From Alphaproteobacteria bacterium (GTDB lineage Bacteria; Pseudomonadota; Alphaproteobacteria; Rickettsiales; UBA998): DNA of 64,000 nt. The DNA lies in contig RDZH01000015.1 of the NCBI GenBank assembly GCA_004293935.1, positions 21,810-85,809 on the forward strand, written 5' to 3'. This document shows, in pieces, positions 39,790 to 49,053 of the stretch. Position numbers and translations under genes: made by a program. The notes beneath the pieces were generated by a model, which was given only the letters and a program-made list of their open reading frames with translations, ran no database searches and was not told the DNA's origin. Within the stretch, counting starts at the first letter, position 1. Every line of letters begins with the position of its first letter.

Positions 39790-40515
39790 TTATTCTTCTT
39801 GCACTTCAGGGCGATCAGGAAAGAGTGGGTGATACACCTTATCACGCACCCGAATATCATATTTATTTGTGATACCACCCTCAACATAGAGCAAGGCTTT
39901 AACGGGGCGTTGCACCTCGATTGGTTCTGCTAGCTCGGAGGGGATGATATTTTTAGCAATAGAGCGTATTTCACCATAGCTACTGATCATGATGATGTCG
40001 TAAGCGGATTGATTTTCCGAAGGATCAATGCGTGTGGTGGTGGGTGTATCAAATACATAGAGCAGACCAAATTCATCATGAACATCAGTGGCATCATAAA
40101 TCCAATTCGCTGCATTGCTTTGGGCGTTTTGGATGGTGATGATAAAATCAAATGTGCGACGCACATCTTTCATGGGAATATCCGCTTTGGGCGCAGTGTC
40201 AGGGATAGCTTGATCCTCTTTTTGTGCTTGATCCCATAAGGCTTGCATGGCTGCACCTTTGCCAAGATCGGGGCGCGTGCTTTCTAATTGTGCGCGGCGT
40301 TGCGCATTGGATAGCGGATAGGTGGATGGAGTTGATTCTTCTGGTTTCTTTTTGGCATCGGCAGGTGTGGTAGGCGTAGGGGCGGGTGCTTGTGGCTCTT
40401 GACGCACAGTGATGATGGCGAGTTGTTCACGTGCAAAAATCACAGAATCTTGTGCATGGATCGCGCAGGGTGCGAGCATGAGGGATAAGCATGACCATAG
40501 ATAAAAATGTTTCAT
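39790..40515 (-). CDS. Secreted protein with a diverged DUF192-like C-terminal domain
   Basis: A 241-residue protein with a signal peptide (about residues 1-21, cleavage at IHA-QDS), a Pro/Thr/Lys-rich linker (about 38-75) and a C-terminal domain of about 120 residues. That domain follows the DUF192 pattern: GLLYVFDTPTTT (for GMLF), AYDIIMISSYGEIRSI (for LDIVFLDDSKNII), VKALLYVEGGITNKYDI (for VLEVPHGTASAYQM). The WMKNT core of DUF192 is lost. The next upstream gene is a standard DUF192 protein, so tandem duplication followed by divergence is likely. Function unknown. Confidence 0.7.
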   Translation of the reverse strand: MKHFYLWSCLSLMLAPCAIHAQDSVIFAREQLAIITVRQEPQAPAPTPTTPADAKKKPEESTPSTYPLSNAQRRAQLESTRPDLGKGAAMQALWDQAQKEDQAIPDTAPKADIPMKDVRRTFDFIITIQNAQSNAANWIYDATDVHDEFGLLYVFDTPTTTRIDPSENQSAYDIIMISSYGEIRSIAKNIIPSELAEPIEVQRPVKALLYVEGGITNKYDIRVRDKVYHPLFPDRPEVQEE

Positions 40516-40527
40516 TGTGAATCCTTC

Positions 40528-40962
40528 TTAAGGGTTATTCCATATAAGTTTCGTGCCAATATCCATCTGATAGGCAGAGGCTGTGCCATGCGGTACTTCC
40601 AGCACATAGGCAACAGGCGCAGACGTACCGTGTGGCGTGAGATCATGCGGTTGTGCGTTTAATTCACGATGAATGATGTTTTTTGAGTCATCAAGAAATA
40701 CTATATCCAGTGCGATTAAAGTATTTTTCATCCACATAAAAATTGGCTGGGGCGGTTGATAAAAAAAGAGCATCCCCTCGTGTGGCAGAAGGCTTTGACG
40801 ATGCATAAGCCCAATGCGATGTTCGGCATCGGTGCGTGCAGCTTCCGCCATGATGCAGGGTGCTTCGGGGGCGTGTGCCGTGCGTACACATAAGCGTGTC
40901 CGTGCCTCAACGCTTGAGGCGGAATAAATAATCAGAAAGATTAGGATGAATAAAATACGCAT
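40528..40962 (-). CDS. DUF192 family secreted protein
   Basis: A 144-residue protein with a signal peptide (about residues 1-20, ASSVEA) followed by a complete DUF192 domain: RIGLMHRQSLLPHEGMLFFY, FMWMKNTLIALDIVFLDD, YVLEVPHGTASAYQMDIGTKL. The family is widespread and of unknown function, probably periplasmic here. The ATG at 40962 gives a clean signal sequence; the longer frame needs a TTG at 40998. The downstream gene, 12 bases on, encodes a diverged relative. Confidence 0.85.
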   Translation of the reverse strand: MRILFILIFLIIYSASSVEARTRLCVRTAHAPEAPCIMAEAARTDAEHRIGLMHRQSLLPHEGMLFFYQPPQPIFMWMKNTLIALDIVFLDDSKNIIHRELNAQPHDLTPHGTSAPVAYVLEVPHGTASAYQMDIGTKLIWNNP

Positions 40963-41060
40963 GACTGCGTTGTATCGCACTAAGTATTTGCGTGTCAATC
41001 AACAATAGGGTATAATAGAAGAAGAAGGCGTATAATTTTATTTCTGGGAGTGAGCTTCTT

Positions 41061-41729
41061 ATGACACGAATGTTTACAGGTGGTCGAGGTAACGGAGAGA
41101 CAAATAGTATTTTTTCCAAATATGGTCAGAGAAGTGCGAAAGACGTATTTATGAAAAAAATGCGTGGTATCGATGATTCGCAATTAACGGAAGAAGAGCG
41201 TTATCAAAAAATCGTTGATAAAAAAATGAGTGATTTGCGTCAAAAAGCCATGCAAGGGGGATCAAAATATAGCTTTACGCCTCCGGGATGTGCTGCTCCT
41301 GCGGAAGGGGAGAAGAAAGTTTCCAAAGGTATGGAGGCATTTATTCAGCGCGTTGCTGCGAAACAAGCAAAAGAAGAGCTGAAAAAAGAAATTGAACGAT
41401 CAAGCATCAAAATCAATGCCAAATATCTTACAGGGCAATTTGGTGGTGCGATCGGCAAGGATGGCAAAATATTTGGTCCAGATAGAAAATTAGTGGCGAA
41501 AATCAATAAGAAATCAGGAAGAATTATGAGTGAAACAGGGGTGTATATTGGCAAATATGATCCCAATTCACCCATGTCAGAATATAAAATTCAACAATAT
41601 ATTGCGAATGTCTATACCGCCGCGAAGAGGAAAGCTGAGAGTAGTGCGGGAGCGAGCGTGTGGGGTTCAGGTATGGGGAGCTTTTATGGTGGTAATAATG
41701 ACGACAAAGGCGGGGGTTTTTGGGGATAG
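41061..41729 (+). CDS. Hypothetical basic protein with Gly-rich tail
   Basis: Unrecognised 222-residue soluble protein. A helical, Lys-rich N-terminal two-thirds (LTEEERYQKIVDKKMSDLRQ; AAKQAKEELKKEIERS) is followed by a short two-unit repeat at about residues 134-170, GAIGKDGKIFGPDRKLVAKI and GRIMSETGVYIGKY, of a kind that forms beta hairpins, and a C-terminal Gly/Ser-rich end (VWGSGMGSFYGG, GGGFWG). GGGAGTGAG lies upstream of the ATG. No homologue comes to mind. Confidence 0.7.
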   Translation: MTRMFTGGRGNGETNSIFSKYGQRSAKDVFMKKMRGIDDSQLTEEERYQKIVDKKMSDLRQKAMQGGSKYSFTPPGCAAPAEGEKKVSKGMEAFIQRVAAKQAKEELKKEIERSSIKINAKYLTGQFGGAIGKDGKIFGPDRKLVAKINKKSGRIMSETGVYIGKYDPNSPMSEYKIQQYIANVYTAAKRKAESSAGASVWGSGMGSFYGGNNDDKGGGFWG

Positions 41730-41743
41730 ATTATAAAAAACCC
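41714..41743 (+). terminator. Hairpin at the end of the 222-residue gene
   Basis: GGGTTTTT and AAAAACCC pair across the stop codon; a T-run follows at 41756-41761 after the palindrome AAAAAATGCATTTTTT. Plausible terminator. Confidence 0.5.
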
Positions 41744-41774
41744 TCAAAAAATGCATTTTTTCTTGTCATGAGCT

Positions 41775-43061
41775 GTGGGCGTTTTCTATACCATAGAACG
41801 GATTGGGAAATATGGTATTTTCCATCCATTTCCTATGGCAGGTGGTATGGTACTCGTTCTTCCTTTACTTAATCGCTTATGTGCCGATTATCCTTTAGAG
41901 ATACAACAATGGTTTCAGCAAAATTATCATGCACGCCCGGCACCACTGTATAGTTCCGTAGATTTGCGCCATTCTGGTTTCAAGATTGCCCCAGTTGATA
42001 CGAATCTTTTTCCCGCAGGGTTTAATAATATCAGTGATGCAGCCTTTCATCGTGGTATTGAAGCCATGGGCGGGTTGATGCGGCGTGATTATCCCGATGC
42101 CAAGCGTGTGATGTTTGTGATGGAACAACATACGCGTAATCTTCCTTATTTCGATAATGTCGCACGCCTATGTGCCATGATTGAAGGAGCAGGTTATGAG
42201 GTGATGGTCGTGCGTTTGGATCTGCCCTCAGATGCGCAAACGCAAATAGTGCGCGCAAATGGCGATGTGATCGATGTACAGGGTGTGTTGTTGAATGATG
42301 TGGGGCATATAGTAAGTGCAGCAGGCTTTATACCCGATATAGTGATTTTGAATAATGATTTGAGTACAGGCTGCCCGCAACTATTGATTGATGCGCAGCA
42401 ACCTATCATTCCATCATTAGAAATGGGATGGTACAGACGGCGTAAAAGCATCCATTTTGCTGCCTATCATCAGGTGGTGCAAGAATTTGCGCGTCATTTT
42501 GAACTTGATCCATGGATTATGTCCACCGCAACGCATCAATGTGGGCAGATCAATTTCAAAGAACGGCAGGGTCTGGAGTGCGTGGCGTTGGGTGTTGAGA
42601 AAGTCCTGCATCAGATCGCGCAAAAATATGCGGAATATGGCATCATTCAAGAGCCGTATGTATACATTAAAGCGGATAATGGCACCTATGGCATGGGCAT
42701 TATGACGGTGAAAGACAGCCAAGAAGTGTTTGATATTAATAAGAAAAATCGTAATAAAATGAATGTCATCAAAGAAGGCGTGCAAACAACAGAAGTGCTG
42801 ATTCAAGAAGGTATTCCAACCATTGATCGCCATCATGGTCATAGTGCAGAGCCGATGGTGTATCTGATGGATGGTGTGCCGCTTGGCTATATATGGCGCA
42901 GTAATGCTGTGCGCGATGATCGCCAAAGTTTGAACAGTATGGGTATGCAGTTTGATGCATGTTCAGAAGAACAGATGCGGGCATATCCCGCCTATGGCGT
43001 TTTGGCACAGCTTGCGACGCTTGCAACCTGTTTTGAATATAGCGAAGATATAATTTCATAG
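41775..43061 (+). CDS. gshA: Glutamate--cysteine ligase (Acidithiobacillus-type GshA)
   Basis: First enzyme of glutathione synthesis, of the family first defined in Acidithiobacillus ferrooxidans, unrelated to E. coli GshA. Diagnostic stretches are PLYSSVDLRHSGFKIAPVDT, NLFPAGFNNIS and YIKADNGTYGMGIMTV, the last resembling an ATP-grasp nucleotide loop. Up to 428 residues. The start is unclear: the longest frame begins with GTG 41775, in-frame ATGs lie at 41835 and 41847, and none has a proper ribosome-binding site; family members begin near LLNRLCADYPLEIQQWF, which favours one of the ATGs. gshB is not in the window. Confidence 0.9.
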   Translation: MGVFYTIERIGKYGIFHPFPMAGGMVLVLPLLNRLCADYPLEIQQWFQQNYHARPAPLYSSVDLRHSGFKIAPVDTNLFPAGFNNISDAAFHRGIEAMGGLMRRDYPDAKRVMFVMEQHTRNLPYFDNVARLCAMIEGAGYEVMVVRLDLPSDAQTQIVRANGDVIDVQGVLLNDVGHIVSAAGFIPDIVILNNDLSTGCPQLLIDAQQPIIPSLEMGWYRRRKSIHFAAYHQVVQEFARHFELDPWIMSTATHQCGQINFKERQGLECVALGVEKVLHQIAQKYAEYGIIQEPYVYIKADNGTYGMGIMTVKDSQEVFDINKKNRNKMNVIKEGVQTTEVLIQEGIPTIDRHHGHSAEPMVYLMDGVPLGYIWRSNAVRDDRQSLNSMGMQFDACSEEQMRAYPAYGVLAQLATLATCFEYSEDIIS

Positions 43062-43066
43062 AAGCG

Positions 43067-43088
43067 TAGTGATGTATTTGTATCACTA
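43067..43088 (+). terminator. Hairpin after gshA
   Basis: TAGTGAT / ATCACTA, 7-bp perfect stem with an 8-nt loop, five bases past the stop. Weak T-content afterwards. The rest of the 252-bp gap to the next gene shows nothing further. Confidence 0.4.
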
Positions 43089-43313
43089 TTAATGAGAATA
43101 ATGTGATATAAATATCTTCATAAAAAATTAAGTCACTGATATTTATCGAATCTTAAAAAACGCCATGATGTTTCTAGGATACATTATGCGTGATTTTCAT
43201 TGCATAGCAGCATAGAATGCGTTTTACTCATGCCTGTGGTGTGGCACTGATGAAGTGAAGTGCGCACGCTAGGTATCTCGTTATAAAATCCATTAAAACC
43301 CAAGGAGTGTGTT

Positions 43314-45692
43314 ATGAGCATTGAAGATGATAATGAACAACCGGAATCACAAATCCCAACTGAAATGAATGTGCTGCTTGTCTATAAGCAACCGCGCACG
43401 CAAGGCTCGCAGGATGTGACCTATGATGTCAGTATTGCGACGGTGGATTTGCAGGGGGAAATTCTTTCTACGCGCTCCCTAGGTTCTGTGGATATTGAAA
43501 AATCAGAGAATTTCTCACTCAATATCGCCAGCGCAGTGCGTAACATGCGTAGCGATATAAATCGTGATTATAAAGATATGGAGCAAGTGGCAACCCATGT
43601 GTTATCGCAGATTCCAGAAGATGAATTTTATTCTTTGGTTTCATCGCATCAGGGCATGGAATATCTTATTTCACAACGGCGTTCATTGTTGCAACATCGT
43701 GATCACCCCCTTGGTGATAATGTTATTTCGCAAGCAGCGCAGTGGAAAGAGCGTCACAAGCAGACGGCGTTTGATGCCAGTGATAGCGATGCCTCATTGG
43801 TAAACCCTGCAACCTTTCAAGATAATCCCTTCTATGATCCAAGAGAAAATCTATTTGCACAAGCGCAGATGATGTTGGAGGATTATGTAAAAGACCCATC
43901 ACTGAAAGAAAAAATAAAAAATATCGATTATTTTCAAGATAATATGCGCCTTGTGATTCATGAGGCAGTGAATCAATCCTTGGTGCGGAGTCTGCATAAA
44001 TCGCTGAATATTGTGATGCCCGAGGGTGAAGCATTAGAGAAATTGATGGCGGATTTAGACCTTCCGCAAGTGGAAACAGTGGCTGAATTAGTGGAGATTG
44101 TTTATCAAACGGAATTGCGTAATGCGGTGCCGACATGGACTTCCTGCTATGATATGGCAGCAAAAGATGTGTTGCAGCATCTTATGCCAAAAATCCTTGA
44201 TCATGTGACGGATGAAAAGCAAGAAATCACCACCATGCAGCAGGTGGAATCCTTATGTGCTGCGATGATGCCATCCAAGATTGCTAATCAGCGCGGTGAG
44301 CATCCTCAGGTGAGTTTTTCCGCCGCCATGAATGATGCAGCGCGAGAAGTAGGCTTCTCAGAGCGTTCGCGCACACAAACCTATGAGCATACCAGCCGTA
44401 AAATGCTGCAAGATGCCTTTATGCTTGGTACTATTGCGGCGCGATGCGAGCAAGCACAACGTGTTCTACCTTCCTATAAATTTGAAGAAGATGGGTTGCT
44501 GGTATTGTTCCCTGCCTTTAAGGAGGAGGCACAAGAACGGCAAGCCGTGAATCTAAGTGGGTACGATGCCGATGTGATTATGGAGACTTTGCCTAATGTG
44601 ATGCATTGGTTGATGGCACGTATTGAAAAATCCATAGGAATTAATTTGGGCGCGCCTGCTATTGTTGAGGATGTACAGCGTTTGGTACATATTTATGATC
44701 GTGCCGTAGAGATTAAGTTGCAGTTGCATGATCCAGATATACCGCAAGAAGAATTAGACACACTGAAGTCCTTCAAAGGGCATTTAGAGCAGATGTGTGA
44801 ACGTGTCGATGCACTAAAAAGCTCGGATGAACTGTTTGGTTCGATAGAATGGGATGAGCGTTTATTGGGGCATATACTCACGGGCGCACCGCAATATATT
44901 ACCCTAACGCGCTTTATTCCTGCGGAAATTGAAGTGCGCTTGAAGCCTATGACTCCAGATGAGCTTGAACAAAAAGCCGCCGATCTTACCCTCATCAGTG
45001 AAGCTATTGATGAAATCTACCAACAAGCTCCCGATGTGTATAAGGATGCATTAATCACAGCGCAAATGGCTTTATATCAGGAAAGTTTGTTTTATCCTAT
45101 TGGGATCGAACAAATAAATACCGAAACCCAGAAATTATCATTTACCAAAGATTTCTTCCTTCTGCCTTCTACAGAACAAGGGCATGTGACAGATATGTTA
45201 CTCGCATATATGTATGATATGCCTCAGGAGCAGGTTGCTTGTATCCTTGCTTATAATTTATTAGAAGTGATGGAGGTCTATAAAGCGTTTGAGACTCAAG
45301 GTGCTGAAATTGTATTAACGGATGAGATGCGCTCTATGAGTGGTGAAACATTGAGTGATCGTATTGGAACGATTCGCTGGTATGCGGAAAATCTTGAAAA
45401 GGTGCGTGCGGCTAATCTTGAAGAAGAGTATGATGATTATGAGGGATTAGGCACGCCAGATACCAAAGTAACGGATACCACCATCGATCGTGGGGCAGGC
45501 ATTGCTGCTGAAGATTTATTGCAGGAAGCCTATAATATTGCCGTCAATCGTGAAGTGATGGTGATTGAGAACCTCAAGGGAACGGAAGCTACGATCGGCA
45601 AATTTTTCCGTGAGCGGTTTTTTAATGATGTGTATGACCGTATGGGGATTGATACGCCTACGCCATTTCATGAGCAACAACGCGCAAGTTAA
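43314..45692 (+). CDS. Large hypothetical cytoplasmic helical protein
   Basis: Unrecognised 792-residue protein with no signal peptide or membrane segment. Residues 15-75 look like beta strands (NVLLVYKQPR, YDVSIATVDLQGEI); the remainder is almost wholly helical and acidic. Near the C terminus is an acidic stretch (LEEEYDDYEGL, about residue 705). The start has an excellent ribosome-binding site, AAGGAG, eight bases upstream, and a 252-bp upstream gap, so it is probably a well-expressed single-gene unit. The hairpin AACACTATGATTTATAGTGC follows at 45753. Confidence 0.78.
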   Translation: MSIEDDNEQPESQIPTEMNVLLVYKQPRTQGSQDVTYDVSIATVDLQGEILSTRSLGSVDIEKSENFSLNIASAVRNMRSDINRDYKDMEQVATHVLSQIPEDEFYSLVSSHQGMEYLISQRRSLLQHRDHPLGDNVISQAAQWKERHKQTAFDASDSDASLVNPATFQDNPFYDPRENLFAQAQMMLEDYVKDPSLKEKIKNIDYFQDNMRLVIHEAVNQSLVRSLHKSLNIVMPEGEALEKLMADLDLPQVETVAELVEIVYQTELRNAVPTWTSCYDMAAKDVLQHLMPKILDHVTDEKQEITTMQQVESLCAAMMPSKIANQRGEHPQVSFSAAMNDAAREVGFSERSRTQTYEHTSRKMLQDAFMLGTIAARCEQAQRVLPSYKFEEDGLLVLFPAFKEEAQERQAVNLSGYDADVIMETLPNVMHWLMARIEKSIGINLGAPAIVEDVQRLVHIYDRAVEIKLQLHDPDIPQEELDTLKSFKGHLEQMCERVDALKSSDELFGSIEWDERLLGHILTGAPQYITLTRFIPAEIEVRLKPMTPDELEQKAADLTLISEAIDEIYQQAPDVYKDALITAQMALYQESLFYPIGIEQINTETQKLSFTKDFFLLPSTEQGHVTDMLLAYMYDMPQEQVACILAYNLLEVMEVYKAFETQGAEIVLTDEMRSMSGETLSDRIGTIRWYAENLEKVRAANLEEEYDDYEGLGTPDTKVTDTTIDRGAGIAAEDLLQEAYNIAVNREVMVIENLKGTEATIGKFFRERFFNDVYDRMGIDTPTPFHEQQRAS

Positions 45693-45752
45693 TATGGCAC
45701 TATAGTCGTCTGGCTAAAAAACGCCTCATTTTTTATGTCAAAGAATGACTAT

Positions 45753-45772
45753 AACACTATGATTTATAGTGC
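45753..45772 (+). terminator. Hairpin AACACTATGATTTATAGTGC
   Basis: CACTAT/ATAGTG stem with GATTT loop, followed by CTTTTACC. Exact reverse complement of 18707-18726. Likely terminator of the 792-residue gene. Confidence 0.5.
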
Positions 45773-45794
45773 TTTTACCATGATATAAAATAAT

Positions 45795-45868
45795 TCGTCA
45801 TGCCTGCGAAGGCAGGCATCCAGAGCAACCTTTTGACTGGACTCCTGCTCTTAAGCAGGAGTGACGAA
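45795..45868. repeat. Dispersed intergenic palindromic repeat, copy E
   Basis: TCGTCATGCCTGC-GAAG-GCAGGCATCCAG, an 18-bp spacer region, then CTGGACTCCTGC-TCTTAA-GCAGGAGTGACGA. Reverse-complementing it gives copy F (63814-63890) apart from the spacer. Confidence 0.9.
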
Positions 45869-46098
45869 GAAAGGATCGCGAATAAATGCGGGCAACCTAT
45901 GTTTTTTCTTGCATTTGGGCGCGTTTTTTGCAATGCTCTTGAAATATATTATGATATATCAGTATATTGCGCCGCAAAAACTCGCCTCCATCGTCTTTTG
46001 TTAAATAAATACAATGTGATGATAGTTTTATTTTTGAGTCTGCGACGCATAGATATGATGCATTTTAGTGATAAGAGACAGGAACGATAGGAAAACGC

Positions 46099-48399
46099 AT
46101 GACAAATGATCTTGAACCGATTACCGATGAAGAAGCACTGGAATTTCACCGCCGTGGTCAACCAGGAAAATTAGCTGTCCATGCGACGAAGCCATTGCTG
46201 ACACAGCGTGATTTATCGCTTTCTTATTCCCCCGGTGTTGCTGTTCCGTGTAAACATATCGCCCTTGATCCTGATTTGTCGTTTGAATATACCGCACGTG
46301 GGAATTTTGTTGCGGTTATTTCTAACGGTACGGCCGTACTTGGGCTTGGAAATCTTGGGGCATTGGCATCAAAGCCTGTGATGGAAGGAAAATCCGTACT
46401 ATTCAAACGATTCGCTGATATTGATTCAATCGATTTGGAAGTTGATACGGAAGATGCACAGGAATTTATTAATGTGGTAAAATATCTTGGTCCAAGCTGG
46501 GGTGGGATTAATTTGGAAGATATTGCCGCGCCTGATTGCTTTATTATTGAGCAAAAATTGCGTGAATTGATGGATATTCCCGTGTTCCATGATGATCAGC
46601 ACGGCACAGCGATTATCACCTTGGCGGGTCTGATGAACGCGGCGCAAATTACGGGGCGGCGTTTTGAGGAAATGAAAGTCGTTGTCAATGGTGCAGGAGC
46701 GGCAGGGATTGCCTGCTTAGAACTGATCAAACGCTCGGGCGTACCGCATGAGAATGTGATTTTGTGTGATCGTATGGGTGTTGTTTATGAGGGGCGTTTA
46801 GATGGCGATATGAATCAGTGGAAATCGGCGCACGCCATTCCCACCGATAAACGTACTCTGAAAGAAGCATTAGAAGGTGCGGATGTGTTTATTGGTCTGT
46901 CCGTAGCTGGAGCGGTAAGTAAGGATATGATTGCAGGTATGGCACCGCAACCGATTGTTTTTGCTATGGCAAATCCTGTGCCTGAAATCATGCCAGATGA
47001 GGTCAAAGAAGTGCGTCCTGATGCGATTGTGGCAACGGGGCGTTCGGATTTTCCGAATCAAGTGAATAATGTGATGGGCTTCCCTTATATCTTCCGTGGT
47101 GCGTTGGATGTGCGGGCGCGTGAAGTCAATGAGGAGATGAAAATTGCTGCAGCGCAAGCATTGGCGCAATTAGCGCGTGAAGAAGTACCAGAAGAAGTAC
47201 GATCTGCCTATGCACGGCGCACCATGGCGTTCGGTTCGGACTATATTATTCCCACACCGTTTGATCCACGCTTGATTTATACTGTACCTGTTGCCGTTGC
47301 CAAAGCTGCCATTGAAACAGGTGTGGCGCGTAAAATTGTCACTGATTTCACCGCTTATCAACAATCATTGAAGGCGCGTCTTGATCCGACTGCGAATACG
47401 ATGAACCGTATTTATGAGCGTGTACGTTCATGTCCGCAGCGCATGGTCTTTGCTGAAGGTGAGGAGGAGCGTAGCATTCGTGCCGCAGTGAATTGGCGCG
47501 ATTCTGGCTATGGCGCACCTATTCTTGTGGGGCGTGAAGATTTGGTGGTGCGTGTGATGACGCGTATGGGCATCACGAACCGTGAAGGTATTGATATTGT
47601 CAATGCTGCCAACAGCCCTCATGTAGAGCAATATATTGAAACATTATATAAAAAGCTACAGCGTGATGGCTTTTTGCATCGTGATATTGTGCGTATGGTC
47701 AAAAATGATCGCAACACGTTTGCAGCAAGTATCGTGGAGCATGGTCATGCCGATGCGATGGTCACAGGCTTAACACGCAGTTACAACCGAGCGTTGGAGA
47801 ATGTGTGTCGCGTGGTTGGTCAACGTCAAGGCGAGGATGATTTATTGATGGCGGTGTCGGTATGCGTTGCCAAAGGGCGCACGACTTTTATTGCCGATAC
47901 GATGGTGCAAGAATTGCCCACGGCGAAGGAGCTTACGCAAATTGCGATTCATACGGCGCGTGTTGCACGTCGCTTTGGTCATGAACCGCGTGTGGCATTT
48001 TTATCATTCTCGAATTTCGGCAATCCGATGCGTGAAAAGTCACAGCGTATTCGTGGGGCGGTTGAGTTGATGAATCAGCGCACCGATGTTGATTTTGAAT
48101 ATGAAGGTGAAATGTCTGCCGATGTTGCGCTCAATAAGGATCTGTTGGCACTCTATCCGTTTAACCGCTTGACAGCTCCTGCCAATGTGTTGGTGATGCC
48201 TGCATTGCATTCCGCTAATATTGCCTCTGCAATGATGCATGAGCTTGGCAATGGCTCGATGCTCGGGCCAGTGGTGGTGGGGCTGAACAAGCCCATTCAA
48301 ATTGCGCAGATGAATGCATCCGTATCGGACGTGATGAACCTTGCTGCTGTTGCAGCGATGGAGGCTATTGCGGAAGATGAACGTGTACTGGAACAGTAA
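46099..48399 (+). CDS. maeB: NADP-dependent malic enzyme (MaeB type)
   Basis: Decarboxylates malate to pyruvate, giving NADPH. The 766-residue protein joins a malic enzyme half (about residues 1-430; SYSPGVAVPC, the metal-binding VFHDDQHGTA, NAD(P)-loop VVNGAGAAGIACLEL) to a C-terminal phosphotransacetylase-like half (about 435-766; VFAEGEEERSIRAA, GHADAMVTGLTRSY, LSFSNFGNP). The C-terminal half is usually regulatory, responding to acetyl-CoA. Full length and intact. Monocistronic. Confidence 0.96.
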   Translation: MTNDLEPITDEEALEFHRRGQPGKLAVHATKPLLTQRDLSLSYSPGVAVPCKHIALDPDLSFEYTARGNFVAVISNGTAVLGLGNLGALASKPVMEGKSVLFKRFADIDSIDLEVDTEDAQEFINVVKYLGPSWGGINLEDIAAPDCFIIEQKLRELMDIPVFHDDQHGTAIITLAGLMNAAQITGRRFEEMKVVVNGAGAAGIACLELIKRSGVPHENVILCDRMGVVYEGRLDGDMNQWKSAHAIPTDKRTLKEALEGADVFIGLSVAGAVSKDMIAGMAPQPIVFAMANPVPEIMPDEVKEVRPDAIVATGRSDFPNQVNNVMGFPYIFRGALDVRAREVNEEMKIAAAQALAQLAREEVPEEVRSAYARRTMAFGSDYIIPTPFDPRLIYTVPVAVAKAAIETGVARKIVTDFTAYQQSLKARLDPTANTMNRIYERVRSCPQRMVFAEGEEERSIRAAVNWRDSGYGAPILVGREDLVVRVMTRMGITNREGIDIVNAANSPHVEQYIETLYKKLQRDGFLHRDIVRMVKNDRNTFAASIVEHGHADAMVTGLTRSYNRALENVCRVVGQRQGEDDLLMAVSVCVAKGRTTFIADTMVQELPTAKELTQIAIHTARVARRFGHEPRVAFLSFSNFGNPMREKSQRIRGAVELMNQRTDVDFEYEGEMSADVALNKDLLALYPFNRLTAPANVLVMPALHSANIASAMMHELGNGSMLGPVVVGLNKPIQIAQMNASVSDVMNLAAVAAMEAIAEDERVLEQ

Positions 48400-48448
48400 G
48401 ATGATAGTTGTACTTGCATCGCAACAAAATTTAGGTTAGGTTTTTCAT

Positions 48449-49048
48449 ATGAACATAATGATGCGTTTTTTGTTGGTTTTATGCTTGTTCGGTACGTCAG
48501 CACAGGCAGAGATATTAGATGTGCAACCAGAGGATCGCGTGGTGGGTGATGAAAAAGCACCCGTCACTATCATAGAATATGCCTCGCTTTCATGTTCGCA
48601 TTGCGCTGATTTTCATACGGACATATTTCCTAAGGTGGATGAGCAATATATCCAAGCAGGAAAGGTGCGGTTTATTATGCGCAGTTTTCCTACCAATCCC
48701 CCTGCATTGACGGGATCAAAGCTGCTGATGTGCGTGCCAAAGGAGCAATATTATACCTTTGCGAAAGTGTTGTTTTCCACTCAATCAAAATGGGCGATGA
48801 GTCTTGATCATGAGGCGAATTTGAAAAAAATCGCGCTTGTGGGAGGTGTCAGTGAGGCGGATTTTGATAAATGCATGAAGGATAAAGCCTTGGAAGAGCG
48901 CGTCTTGAATGTGCGTCGTGATGCGGAATCATTGAACATTCAATCAACGCCGACATTTTATATTAATGGGCAATCAACCCGTGGCGTTGAATCTTTTGAG
49001 AAATTTTCAAAACAGATTGACGAAGCACTTGTGAAGTCTCCGAAGTAA
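48449..49048 (+). CDS. DsbA-family thiol:disulfide oxidoreductase
   Basis: Periplasmic thioredoxin-fold protein of 199 residues. Signal peptide about residues 1-21 (cleavage SAQA-EIL), active-site CSHC in IIEYASLSCSHCADFH, and the cis-Pro loop STPTFYINGQ near residue 171, as in the alphaproteobacterial DsbA/BdbD group. It lies only five bases before atpI, so it may be cotranscribed with the F0 operon. Confidence 0.92.
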   Translation: MNIMMRFLLVLCLFGTSAQAEILDVQPEDRVVGDEKAPVTIIEYASLSCSHCADFHTDIFPKVDEQYIQAGKVRFIMRSFPTNPPALTGSKLLMCVPKEQYYTFAKVLFSTQSKWAMSLDHEANLKKIALVGGVSEADFDKCMKDKALEERVLNVRRDAESLNIQSTPTFYINGQSTRGVESFEKFSKQIDEALVKSPK

Positions 49049-49053
49049 CGCGT

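Larger units (their letters stand above)
45693..46098. other. 406-bp intergenic region before maeB
   Basis: Holds a terminator-like hairpin (45753-45772), palindromic repeat copy E (45795-45868) and about 230 bp of AT-rich DNA before maeB. A frame that starts inside the repeat (MPAKAGIQ...) is not credible as a gene. Confidence 0.75.

Noticed and set aside
45800..46090. 96-residue plus-strand frame starting MPAKAGIQ
   Set aside because: It begins inside palindromic repeat copy E; this peptide is what such repeats encode by chance, and there is no ribosome-binding site.
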